A DNA stretch of 12,907 nt from NZQO01 sp002693605 (GTDB taxonomy: Bacteria > Bacteroidota > Bacteroidia > Flavobacteriales > Flavobacteriaceae): contig CAXAVH010000077.1 in assembly GCA_963972105.1 (NCBI GenBank), positions 1 to 12,907 on the forward strand, in the 5' to 3' direction. How positions within the stretch are numbered: the stretch's first letter is position 1; each line of letters starts with the position of its first letter. A program made the position numbers and the translations under genes. The notes under the pieces were generated by a model. The model searched no databases, was not told the DNA's origin, and saw nothing but the letters and a program-made list of their open reading frames with translations. This document shows positions 8,301-12,907 of the stretch, in pieces.

Positions 8301-9117
8301 AGGTAAAATCTTCTGTCGCCACCACAGCATTTTCGATATCGGCGATAGATTTTACATAACCGAGTCCGCGAACTAGGTATTCTGCTTGGTTAATCTCCAG
8401 GGTTTGCGCGCCTATGTCTTGGTTGCTTTCCTTGATTGCCCGAACCACGGCGGCCATTCCCACATTATATTGACGCATCTTTTCGGGAATTACATCAATT
8501 TGGTATTCCTGTACATAGCCGCCTATGGAGGCCACTTCGGAAACCCCCTTGGCCGAAGAAAGACCGTATTTTACATAATAATCTTGAATGCTTCGCAGTT
8601 CGTGGAGGTCCCATCCTCCTGTGACATTTCCGTCAGAATCCCGTCCTTCAAGCGTATACCAGAAAATTTGTCCCAATCCCGTGGCATCCGGTCCCAATGT
8701 CGGGCTTACGCCCTCTGGCAATAGATTGGCCGGCAGTGAATTCAGTTTTTCCAAGATTCTGCTGCGCGACCAGTAAAAATCCACGTCTTCCTCGAAAATG
8801 ATGTATATACTTGAAAAACCGAACATGCTGGAACTTCGAATGGTTTTCACGCCGGGAATTCCCAATAAGGTGGTGGTTAGTGGATACGTAATTTGATCTT
8901 CGATATCTTGTGGCGAGCGGCCTTCCCATTTGGTAAAGACAATTTGCTGGTTTTCCCCAATATCTGGAATGGCATCGACGGAAACGGGATTCACCGGCAA
9001 AATGCCTGTGTTCCAGCCAAAGGGAGCGGTCACGATGCCCCAGCCCACTAATAAGGCGAGCAGCAGGACCGAAACGATTTTGTTCTCTATTAAGAATTTG
9101 ATGCTTTTATTGAGCAT
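5365..9117 (-). CDS. cusA: CusA-type heavy-metal RND efflux pump (Cu(I)/Ag(I)), extended
   Basis: A 1250-residue inner-membrane proton/metal antiporter of the HME-RND class; E. coli CusA is about 1047. TM1 lies at ~14-30 and is followed by the PDIGENQQIVFTKWEGRSPQ segment typical of HME pumps. TM4 has GIAIAIGTMVD with D430, aligned with the proton-relay D405 of CusA. The three Cu(I) methionines of CusA are all matched: FLLM686, PLSM736 and LVM851 (M573, M623, M672). The C-terminal relay acidic residue is matched by D1148 in ATDDG, but K984 is replaced by C1187 in RIRPCLMT. Three insertions exist relative to CusA: ~88 residues of largely hydrophobic sequence in the region ~540-640, ~66 residues at ~745-815 in the periplasmic part, and ~22 residues at ~1106-1127. 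It follows the HYC_CC_PP-type gene after 105 nt and is coupled by ATGA to the channel gene. The ATG at 9117 fits the family N-terminus. Confidence 0.95.
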   Translation of the reverse strand: MLNKSIKFLIENKIVSVLLLALLVGWGIVTAPFGWNTGILPVNPVSVDAIPDIGENQQIVFTKWEGRSPQDIEDQITYPLTTTLLGIPGVKTIRSSSMFGFSSIYIIFEEDVDFYWSRSRILEKLNSLPANLLPEGVSPTLGPDATGLGQIFWYTLEGRDSDGNVTGGWDLHELRSIQDYYVKYGLSSAKGVSEVASIGGYVQEYQIDVIPEKMRQYNVGMAAVVRAIKESNQDIGAQTLEINQAEYLVRGLGYVKSIADIENAVVATEDFTSIRIKDIANVHLGPAPRRGILDKEGAEGVGGVVVARYGANPLEVINNVKDQIEEIGAGLPSKKLADGTISQVTIVPFYDRTELIEETLETLNEALTMEILITILVIIIMVFNLRASLLISGLLPVAVLMVFISMKLFNVDANIVALSGIAIAIGTMVDVGVILAENMIRHLESKRLRFRKNGERYTTNEIIYNATTEVSGAILTAVLTTIISFLPVFTMIGAEGKLFRPLAFTKTMALTASLIVALFLIPPFAAFLFRKASIAIRAKYIGNGILIIVALVALFYGFGLALILIAFAITAILALRGILSQKRAQLFNIAIVATAIVFLLAEFWRPLGFNRSIAINLIFVVLVCFGLLGSFSLFKVFYERILRWALGNKILFLIIPATILTLGILIMKNTGKEFMPALNEGSFLLMPTSLPHAGVEENKRNLQLLDMAVANIPEIETVVGKAGRTESALDPAPLSMYENVIQYKSEYMRNESGERQRYKINEDGFFVLTNGKFHINPNNEVADGINYPEESIQNIIDREDLIPDDDGAYFRNWRPDIQSPNDIWEEIVAATKLPGVTSAPKLQPIETRLVMLQTGMRAPMGIKVKGQDLKQIEEFGIELENILKQVNGVKEQAVFADRIVGKPYLLIDIDRDQLSRYGISVTDVQEIIQVAVGGIPLTQTVEGRERYQVRVRYPRELRANPADLKSIYVPVANGTTVPLGEVAEIRYEQGPQVIKSEDTFLVGYVLFDKVDGFAEVDVVENAQQLIQDKIEEGALTVPKGISYKFTGTYENQLRAEKTLSFVVPLCLLVIFLILYFQFKSVSTSLMVFTGIAVAFAGGFIMLWLYGQDWFFNFSIFGENLRDLFNMKTINLSVAVWVGFIALFGIATDDGVVMATYLTQSFKRTRPTEKKKLRNAVVSAANKRIRPCLMTTVTTILALLPILTSTGKGSDIMIPMAVPIFGGMVIDITSYFIVPVLYSWKKEYELKKARK

Positions 9118-9222
9118 GAGGTAAAATTATTAGACGGTTATTATCGCTATCGAACATTTGGCGAATAACGATTTTGCCCTGGACAAGAGTGTTGCCGGGA
9201 TTTACATAGCAAGTCTAATAAT

Positions 9223-9642
9223 TCAAATAAGGAAGGATTGGTGCAGTACGCGCACGTCACGTTCCACAAAGGGCGGGTCGTATTCTATAAAGGGCTTTTC
9301 GCATGCGGGGGCAGCTACAAAAAGATTCTTGTAGGCCGGCGCAAAGTTGGCGATAAACGGTAGCTGCTGCAACGAGCATTTCTCAATCGATAATTTAAGG
9401 TCGTCGTTACCCTGTTTTACTACCGATTTGTTGGAGCAGCATGATTTTTCTGAAAGTATGGGCTTATCGCAGCTTGTCTTGGCATCGGCAATTTCCATTC
9501 CGCAGGTTGCGGCGGGTTTGGCAAAGCTGAAGTCGACTAAGGCAGTTCCGCAAAAATGCATGTCGACCGTAAAGGACATCGTAGAGAAAAGCACCACGAA
9601 GGCCATTAGCGCCGCCATTATTTTTCTGAAAACTGATTTCAT
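9223..9642 (-). CDS. HYC_CC_PP-type exported cysteine-rich protein
   Basis: A 139-residue protein, first gene of the copper operon. It has a signal peptide or N-terminal membrane segment (MKSVFRKIMAALM..., hydrophobic to ~25). The family-defining elements follow: MHFCG (H29, C31; Phe in place of the usual Tyr), the pair C68-C69 in EKSCCSN, and YDPPF (P123-P124). Further cysteines are C47, C58, C89 and C114, making seven in the mature region. The family is known from Bacteroidota as a short conserved protein of unknown function. Its place ahead of cusA, together with many Cys and one His, suggests periplasmic metal binding or sensing, but this is inference. I choose the ATG at 9642 because the signal peptide starts there. 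A longer version from TTG at 9696 would put 18 unrelated residues in front. The 105-nt gap to cusA contains no terminator that I can see. Confidence 0.8.
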   Translation of the reverse strand: MKSVFRKIMAALMAFVVLFSTMSFTVDMHFCGTALVDFSFAKPAATCGMEIADAKTSCDKPILSEKSCCSNKSVVKQGNDDLKLSIEKCSLQQLPFIANFAPAYKNLFVAAPACEKPFIEYDPPFVERDVRVLHQSFLI

Positions 9643-9693
9643 CGTATACAAAAATAGGAAAAAAGGGTATAAATCGCACGTTTTTAACCATTT

Positions 9694-9701
9694 CAAAAAT
9701 A
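9694..9701 (-). promoter_or_regulatory. Candidate -7 box of the copper efflux operon
   Basis: On the - strand the octamer TATTTTTG matches TAnnTTTG exactly. It would place the transcript start near 9688 and give a leader of about 45 nt to the ATG at 9642. A second exact copy lies at 9649-9656, but using it would leave almost no leader. Neither copy has a clear TTG at -33 spacing, so the promoter may need an activator or may be weak. Motif evidence only. No other - strand gene lies between here and the tRNA terminator. Confidence 0.35.
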
Positions 9702-9844
9702 GTGGGGAAAATTGAAATCGAGGTGTTGGTACTTTTAAGATGTTACTATACCGGTAGTTGTGTAGTCAATTGGGGTAAATACTTTAACAACAGAAAAAAC
9801 AAATCGCACGGCAGTAATTGTATAAAGCAGTTGCATTGGCAATT

Positions 9845-9882
9845 AAAAAAGCCTTGTAAAATCGAACGATTTACAAGGCTTT
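9845..9882 (-). terminator. Intrinsic terminator of the tRNA-Arg gene
   Basis: AAAGCCTTGTAAA (9848-9860) is the exact reverse complement of TTTACAAGGCTTT (9870-9882), with a 9-nt loop. Read on the - strand the stem ends in a run of six T (9850-9845). It lies 24 nt past the tRNA 3' end and separates the tRNA transcript from the downstream copper operon promoter. Confidence 0.85.
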
Positions 9883-9905
9883 AATATGCCGTAAAATGAA
9901 TTTTG

Positions 9906-9979
9906 TGACCTCGCCAGGATTCAAACCTGGAACCTTCTGAGCCGTAATCAGATGCGCTATTCAGTTGCGCCACGAGGCC
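9906..9979 (-). tRNA. tRNA-Arg (anticodon ACG)
   Basis: A complete 74-nt cloverleaf on the - strand. The acceptor stem GGCCTCG pairs with CGAGGTC (one G-T wobble). The D stem is GCGC/GCGC with a 9-nt loop. The anticodon stem TCTGA/TCAGA encloses TTACGGC, giving anticodon ACG (read as ICG after deamination), which decodes CGU, CGC and CGA. The T stem CCAGG/CCTGG encloses TTTGAAT. The discriminator base is A, and the 3' CCA is not encoded (the genome continues CAAAAT), so it must be added by nucleotidyltransferase. It is a single-gene unit with its own promoter and terminator. Confidence 0.97.
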
Positions 9980-10023
9980 GTTCCAATACAAGTATTTAAA
10001 TAAAATAGCTTGTTTAGGGGGTG

Positions 10024-10055
10024 CAAATATATTTCTTTTTACCTTTATAGACAAA
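10024..10055 (-). promoter_or_regulatory. Promoter of tRNA-Arg
   Basis: On the - strand, TATATTTG (10031-10024) is an exact -7 box of the Bacteroidota type. TTTG (10055-10052) lies 20 nt upstream as the -33 element. Predicted start is near 10018, leaving about 40 nt of precursor before the tRNA 5' end at 9979. The promoter lies inside the upstream region of apt, so the two divergent transcripts start very close together. Confidence 0.7.
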
Positions 10056-10075
10056 GCACTTTTGAAAAAAATACA

Positions 10076-10588
10076 ATGGATATAGAAAAATACATTAGAG
10101 AAGTTGAGGATTTCCCTCGGAAGGGGGTTTTGTTTAAGGATATTACCCCATTGCTCGCTAATCACGAGGCGTTTTCCCTCTGTGCCCAGGAGTTGCTTCG
10201 CCTTACCGAAATGCAACAAATAGATAAGGTGGCGGGAATTGAATCGAGAGGATTTTTCTTCGCCCCATTGCTCGCCAATGAGTTGCAGGCTGGCTTTGTG
10301 CCCATTCGGAAATCGGGCAAGCTCCCCGCAGACACCATTAAGCAACCCTATTCACTTGAATACGGAATGGACGCACTCGAAATTCACGAAGATGCCATCC
10401 AAAAGGGTGACAGGGTGCTGTTGCATGATGATGTGCTAGCAACCGGTGGCACAGCACGGGCAGCCTGTAAGCTTATCGAAAAATTGGGAGGCACTATCGT
10501 ACAATGTAACTTCCTGATTGAACTGGAGTATCTAAAAGGCGCCGAAAAACTTCGGAAGTATGAGGTGCGTGCTCTGCTTACCTATTAA
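10076..10588 (+). CDS. apt: Adenine phosphoribosyltransferase
   Basis: A 170-residue cytoplasmic purine-salvage enzyme that converts adenine and PRPP to AMP and pyrophosphate. The N-terminus has the family's FPRKGVLFKDITPLL (residues 13-27). VAGIESRGFFFAPLLA (52-67) is the APT signature region. The PRPP-binding loop is VLLHDDVLATGGT (114-126), with D118 and D119 as the acidic pair. APT proteins are normally 170-180 residues, so this is full length. I place the start at ATG 10076. The frame is open further upstream to 10010, but that extension would cover the tRNA promoter and has no family similarity. The stop overlaps by 4 nt the stop of the convergent small gene on the - strand. No clear promoter matching the consensus is seen for apt; TACCTTTA at 10040-10047 is a poor candidate. 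Confidence 0.96.
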   Translation: MDIEKYIREVEDFPRKGVLFKDITPLLANHEAFSLCAQELLRLTEMQQIDKVAGIESRGFFFAPLLANELQAGFVPIRKSGKLPADTIKQPYSLEYGMDALEIHEDAIQKGDRVLLHDDVLATGGTARAACKLIEKLGGTIVQCNFLIELEYLKGAEKLRKYEVRALLTY

Positions 10589-10743
10589 TCTAAGGAGTTC
10601 TTGGTTACCCAGGCCCTATACGCAAATAGCGCCAATTGCATTTTCGATGCCTTGGCTAGATCCACGCCCCGTTTGGTGTAGCTGGGAAGAATTTTTTTGT
10701 TGAATTTCGCCAATTGTCGGAAAAAAGTACGTTTCAGTTTCAT
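10585..10743 (-). CDS. Conserved flavobacterial small protein (52 aa, often labelled 'SsrA-binding protein')
   Basis: A 52-residue basic reading frame from ATG (10743-10741) to TAA (10587-10585). It begins MKLKRTFFRQLAKFNKKILP, continues SYTKRGVDLAKASKMQLALF and ends WVTKNSLD. The pattern (aromatic/basic N-terminus, LPSY, then D-L-x-KAS-K-x-Q-x-A, a W/Y-rich stretch, T-K/T-x-x-LD) is one I recognise from a small protein widespread in Flavobacteriaceae and often carried in databases as 'SsrA-binding protein'. It bears no resemblance to SmpB, so that label looks wrong and the function is unknown. It probably forms two short helices; no signal peptide is seen. Its stop codon overlaps the apt stop on the opposite strand by 4 nt. 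Confidence 0.75.
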   Translation of the reverse strand: MKLKRTFFRQLAKFNKKILPSYTKRGVDLAKASKMQLALFAYRAWVTKNSLD

Positions 10744-10806
10744 TCGCTTCAATTTAGAGCACTAGCGATTTGGATTTAGAACTGTTTGTGTAGGAGCGGA
10801 GCTCAT

Positions 10807-11652
10807 TTAATTCTTTGTTACGATTTCGATAACGCCGTTCCTGCCTTTATCGCCATATTTTTTAATGGCTTTTTTTCCCTTGAGTACATTAACCGATTCG
10901 ATAATGTTAGCGCCCAACTCCTGGAGTTCCGCCTGGGTGCGTACGTTTCCATCAACCACAATTAGAAGTTGATCCTCATTTTCCTGAAAGGAGTCGTCCG
11001 TTTCGTCCGTTTCTCCCGCATTGTACATTCGGGTGGCAGTTCGCTCTTCGATTGCGCGGCGTCGAGCCTCCGTTCGCTGTCGCATCTGCTCCATACGCGG
11101 TGGGGTGTCGCGTAGCGAATCTAGGGCCTGTCTCGTTTCCTTACGTTGCCGTTGGCGCATTTCCATGCGTTTTGACTGCCGCTCGCGCATTTCCTCCCTG
11201 CGTAGCCGTTGTGCCTCGGTCATTTCAGATTGCATAGAAACGCTGCCCGCTTCGGAAATTTTAAGGACGATGGTATTTATAGGGGCCATCCCCTGTACCG
11301 TATAGTTATTGTTGTTCCCATTCTTGTCGCGATACGAAAGGGTAATGCTGGTAATTTCGTTATTCGCGTTGACCTTTAAACCGGAATATTGAAAATCGAC
11401 CTTATACCTGGCCTTTAACATTTCCGCGATATCGTCCAGCTCGGCTTCGGTGGTAGTTTTCGTGATGCGAACCTCAGTTTCCTGCTCGGTAAATCGATGT
11501 TCGATAATTTTCGCTTCCCCTTGAACACGACCTCGGTTGGATGCCCCGATTTCAGCCGTGGTAAATGACAGTAGCGTAAAGGCTAAGAAGGGTAAGGCAA
11601 CGAGTGCGCCCTTTGGTCTTCTACTTCTTCTAATATGTTTATTTGGTACCAT
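10807..11652 (-). CDS. Exported protein with a BlaR1/M56-tail-like region and a TonB-plug-like C-terminus
   Basis: A 281-residue protein. A basic N-terminus (NKHIRRSRRPKG) and a hydrophobic segment (~15-33) suggest a signal peptide or anchor. Residues ~60-125 (ETEVRITKTTTEAELDDIAE, then VDFQYSGLKVN, ITLSYRDKNG, YTVQGMAPI) resemble the periplasmic tail of Bacteroidota M56/BlaR1-like peptidases. Residues ~143-210 are an extremely charged Arg/Glu/Gln/Met-rich helix, probably a coiled coil. The C-terminus (QLLIVVDGNV ... ESVNVLKGKKAIKKYGDKGRNGVIEIVTKN, split here) has the V-L-K-G-x-x-A-x-x-x-Y-G-x-x-x-x-x-G-V-I-x-I-x-T signature of TonB-receptor plug-like modules. There is no HExxH zinc motif, so the protease part is absent. 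Function unknown; an envelope-sensing or partner role is conjecture. It is transcribed alone, divergently from the antiporter gene. Confidence 0.7.
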   Translation of the reverse strand: MVPNKHIRRSRRPKGALVALPFLAFTLLSFTTAEIGASNRGRVQGEAKIIEHRFTEQETEVRITKTTTEAELDDIAEMLKARYKVDFQYSGLKVNANNEITSITLSYRDKNGNNNNYTVQGMAPINTIVLKISEAGSVSMQSEMTEAQRLRREEMRERQSKRMEMRQRQRKETRQALDSLRDTPPRMEQMRQRTEARRRAIEERTATRMYNAGETDETDDSFQENEDQLLIVVDGNVRTQAELQELGANIIESVNVLKGKKAIKKYGDKGRNGVIEIVTKN

Positions 11653-11746
11653 ACTGTTTCAGGTTAATGCATTTTAATAACTGGTTGCTTCCGCACCTAA
11701 AGATAGGTAATTATTGGTGTTCTAGCTAGTGTCTTCTATCGGCGAG

Positions 11747-11778
11747 TTGGGGAAACATAGTTAATCTTAGTATCTTCG
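11747..11778 (+). promoter_or_regulatory. Promoter of the calcium/sodium antiporter gene
   Basis: TTG at 11747-11749 and TATCTTCG at 11771-11778 are 21 nt apart and match the Bacteroidota -33 and -7 elements, with C for T at one -7 position. The predicted start near 11784 leaves only about 9 nt before the ATG at 11793, so the mRNA may have a very short leader. It sits in the 140-bp divergent gap with the gene at 10807-11652. On the other strand TATCTTTA (11705-11698) is a weaker candidate box for that gene. Confidence 0.5.
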
Positions 11779-11792
11779 CGTTAAACAAAGCT

Positions 11793-12743
11793 ATGAGCAT
11801 TCTATTTATTTTTCTGGGGTTACTGTTATTGGTCGTAGGCGGCGAATTTTTGGTGCGGGCATCGGTGGCATTGTCCTTCAAGCTACGGCTGTCAAAAATG
11901 GTAATAGGCCTAACCGTGGTTTCGTTTGCGACCTCTGCTCCCGAGCTATTGGTAAGCCTCCAGGCAGCGCTAAACGGTTTTTCCGATATTGCCCTTGGGA
12001 ACGTAATCGGTTCCAATATAGCCAATATTGGCTTGGTGCTTGGCATTACCGCGGTAATCGCCCCGCTGTCCATTGACCGCGACTTCTATAAGTTGAATTG
12101 GCCCGTTATGATGGCGCTGTCGCTGGTGCTGTATATATTTCTTTCCAGCGGAAATATCCTCAGTAGGACAGAAGGTGGAATCTTTATCGTTCTCATTATA
12201 GTATATCTTTATCTCTTGCTAAAACGTGCACGGCTCCAACAAGAAGCCGTCGCAGTCGAGGAGGTAGACGATGCCCTCTCCCAAACCTCCAACGTGAAAC
12301 TGGGGTTGTGGTTGCTTATAGGCGGTGGGGCGCTGTACGGGGGAAGTGAGCTCTTGGTAACGGGAGCGGTAGATCTTGCCACGGCTTTCGGCATTAGCGA
12401 ACGCGTAATCGCGGTGACCATGATCTCGGTAGGAACCAGCGTACCAGAGCTGGCAGCATCGGTCATTGCCGCACTTCGTAAGGAAAAGGCGATTTCACTG
12501 GGAAATTTAATTGGTTCAAACATATTCAATATTGCCTCAGTCTTGGGGCTGACGGCGCTCATCCAGCCGATAATGGTGCAGAGCGAGGAAGTTTTGAGCA
12601 GCGATATCTTCTGGATGATAGGTTTCGCCGCGGTGCTCATACCGCTTGCCTTCTTGCCCGTAAAGTTTGAAATGGGCAGGATTAAGGGGCTCTTGATCGT
12701 TGCCGCCTACGCTCTTTTCGTGGGAATGGCCTTCCTTGGATAA
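11793..12743 (+). CDS. yrbG: Calcium/sodium antiporter (CaCA family, YrbG-like)
   Basis: A 316-residue inner-membrane protein with about ten hydrophobic helices in two homologous, inverted halves. It exchanges Ca2+ for Na+ (or H+) across the membrane. The alpha-1 repeat is SFATSAPELLVSL (44-56) with E51, then GNVIGSNIANIGLVLG (69-84). The alpha-2 repeat is SVGTSVPELAASV (212-224) with E219, then GNLIGSNIFNIASVLG (237-252). The two glutamates and the asparagines of the GSN motifs are the expected ion ligands of the family. A charged cytoplasmic loop with EVDDALSQ (~145-168) joins the halves. Length is normal for YrbG-type exchangers (about 310-330). The gene is probably monocistronic; neighbours give no hint of a special role. 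Family assignment is firm, ion specificity less so. Confidence 0.95.
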   Translation: MSILFIFLGLLLLVVGGEFLVRASVALSFKLRLSKMVIGLTVVSFATSAPELLVSLQAALNGFSDIALGNVIGSNIANIGLVLGITAVIAPLSIDRDFYKLNWPVMMALSLVLYIFLSSGNILSRTEGGIFIVLIIVYLYLLLKRARLQQEAVAVEEVDDALSQTSNVKLGLWLLIGGGALYGGSELLVTGAVDLATAFGISERVIAVTMISVGTSVPELAASVIAALRKEKAISLGNLIGSNIFNIASVLGLTALIQPIMVQSEEVLSSDIFWMIGFAAVLIPLAFLPVKFEMGRIKGLLIVAAYALFVGMAFLG

Positions 12744-12766
12744 ATTTTTACCGGGACATTTAATTG

Positions 12767-12800
12767 CGCTGCTACGGCGAGGCAGCGGTAATAATTTTTT
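12767..12800 (+). terminator. Possible terminator of the antiporter gene
   Basis: CGCTGC (12767-12772) pairs with GCAGCG (12782-12787) around a 9-nt loop. A T-rich tract follows at 12795-12800, separated from the stem by seven AT-rich bases. The stem is short and the T tract is offset, so this is a moderate candidate. It lies 24 nt beyond the stop codon. Confidence 0.45.
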
Positions 12801-12907
12801 GAAAATTTAATAATATCTATTTTTTGCACCTTGCACCCCCTCTCAAGATGGGGGTTGATGCGTTAAAATTATATTTTGTCAATAAGTTAACATACAAAAT
12901 AAGGGGT
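12798..12907 (+). promoter_or_regulatory. AT-rich non-coding end of window with candidate promoter and hairpin
   Basis: No reading frame is credible here. TTTG (12798-12801) and ATTTTTTG (12819-12826) are 17 nt apart and loosely resemble -33 and -7 elements. TTGCACC occurs twice, at 12824-12830 and 12831-12837. ACCCCC (12835-12840) pairs with GGGGGT (12850-12855) around a 9-nt loop, with no T tract after it, so this is probably a leader structure and not a terminator. The region may be the leader of a gene beyond the right edge. Confidence 0.25.

Noticed and set aside
8648..8929. 93-aa - strand ORF inside cusA in another frame
   Set aside because: Overlaps the conserved N-terminal periplasmic region of the pump and has no motif.
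9118..9222. Riboswitch or attenuator in the gap between the HYC_CC_PP-type gene and cusA
   Set aside because: I found no strong hairpin or T tract in these 105 nt; the gap looks like plain operon spacing.
9643..9696. Longer start (TTG at 9696) for the HYC_CC_PP-type gene
   Set aside because: It adds 18 residues ahead of a clear signal peptide and overlaps a candidate promoter box; ATG at 9642 fits better.
9702..9884. 60-aa + strand ORF between the copper operon and the tRNA
   Set aside because: It runs into the tRNA terminator hairpin, has no recognisable motif and a random-looking composition.
10010..10075. Upstream extension of apt
   Set aside because: The added 22 residues cover the tRNA promoter and do not resemble any APT N-terminus.
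9881..10345. 154-aa - strand ORF across tRNA-Arg and apt
   Set aside because: It reads through the tRNA and antisense to apt; the translation of the tRNA is the familiar LNSASDYGSEGSRFESWRG artefact.
12209..12640. 143-aa - strand ORF opposite the antiporter gene
   Set aside because: Its codons mirror the repeated alpha motifs of the antiporter; no independent support.
12835..12855. Hairpin ACCCCC/GGGGGT as a terminator
   Set aside because: No T tract follows on either side, so it is noted only as a possible leader structure.
1..12907. Mobile element, prophage or CRISPR origin of the window
   Set aside because: No transposase, integrase, direct-repeat array or tRNA-linked attachment repeat was seen; the tRNA-Arg is intact, with no second copy of its 3' end noticed nearby.

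Overview
The window looks like chromosomal DNA of a marine-type member of the Flavobacteriaceae (Bacteroidota). Supporting signs are the prmA-clpS pair, a RND metal-efflux set with DUF3347-type and DUF305-type proteins, a HYC_CC_PP-type protein, a 52-residue flavobacterial small protein, TAnnTTTG-type promoter boxes and the near absence of Shine-Dalgarno sequences. The genus cannot be fixed from the sequence alone. I see no phage, insertion sequence, CRISPR array or plasmid feature.

Layout: (1) 1-569, + strand: the 3' end of prmA (ribosomal protein L11 methyltransferase) followed 4 nt later by clpS (N-degron adaptor of ClpAP). (2) 725-1579, + strand: a secreted lipoprotein metalloprotease of the M57 'HEIGH' type, preceded by a perfect 14-bp palindrome and followed by a strong terminator. 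(3) 9642 down to 1778, - strand: a five-gene copper/silver efflux operon. In transcription order it encodes a Cys-rich HYC_CC_PP-type exported protein, a 1250-residue CusA-type RND pump, a TolC-type outer-membrane channel, a three-helix DUF305 membrane protein, and a CusB-type adaptor carrying an N-terminal heavy-metal-binding domain and a C-terminal DUF3347 domain. (4) 9848-10055, - strand: tRNA-Arg(ACG) with its own promoter and terminator. (5) 10076-10588, + strand: apt, converging with a 52-aa small ORF. (6) 10807-11652, - strand: an orphan exported protein that resembles the C-terminal tail of Bacteroidota BlaR1/M56 peptidases. (7) 11793-12743, + strand: a YrbG-type calcium/sodium antiporter. 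The window ends in 164 bp of AT-rich non-coding DNA that probably holds a terminator and the promoter of the next gene.

The copper operon is the centrepiece. Its pump keeps all three methionines aligned with the E. coli CusA Cu(I)/Ag(I) site (M686, M736, M851). It also carries three insertions relative to E. coli CusA: about 88 mostly hydrophobic residues in the central inter-half linker, about 66 residues in the periplasmic porter domain, and about 22 residues near the C-terminal helices. The lysine of the E. coli proton relay is replaced by cysteine. The adaptor appears to carry its own metal-delivery domains, which may stand in for a separate CusF chaperone. No dedicated metal regulator is encoded in the window. 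Comparisons with E. coli CusA use the sequence as I remember it and should be checked by alignment.
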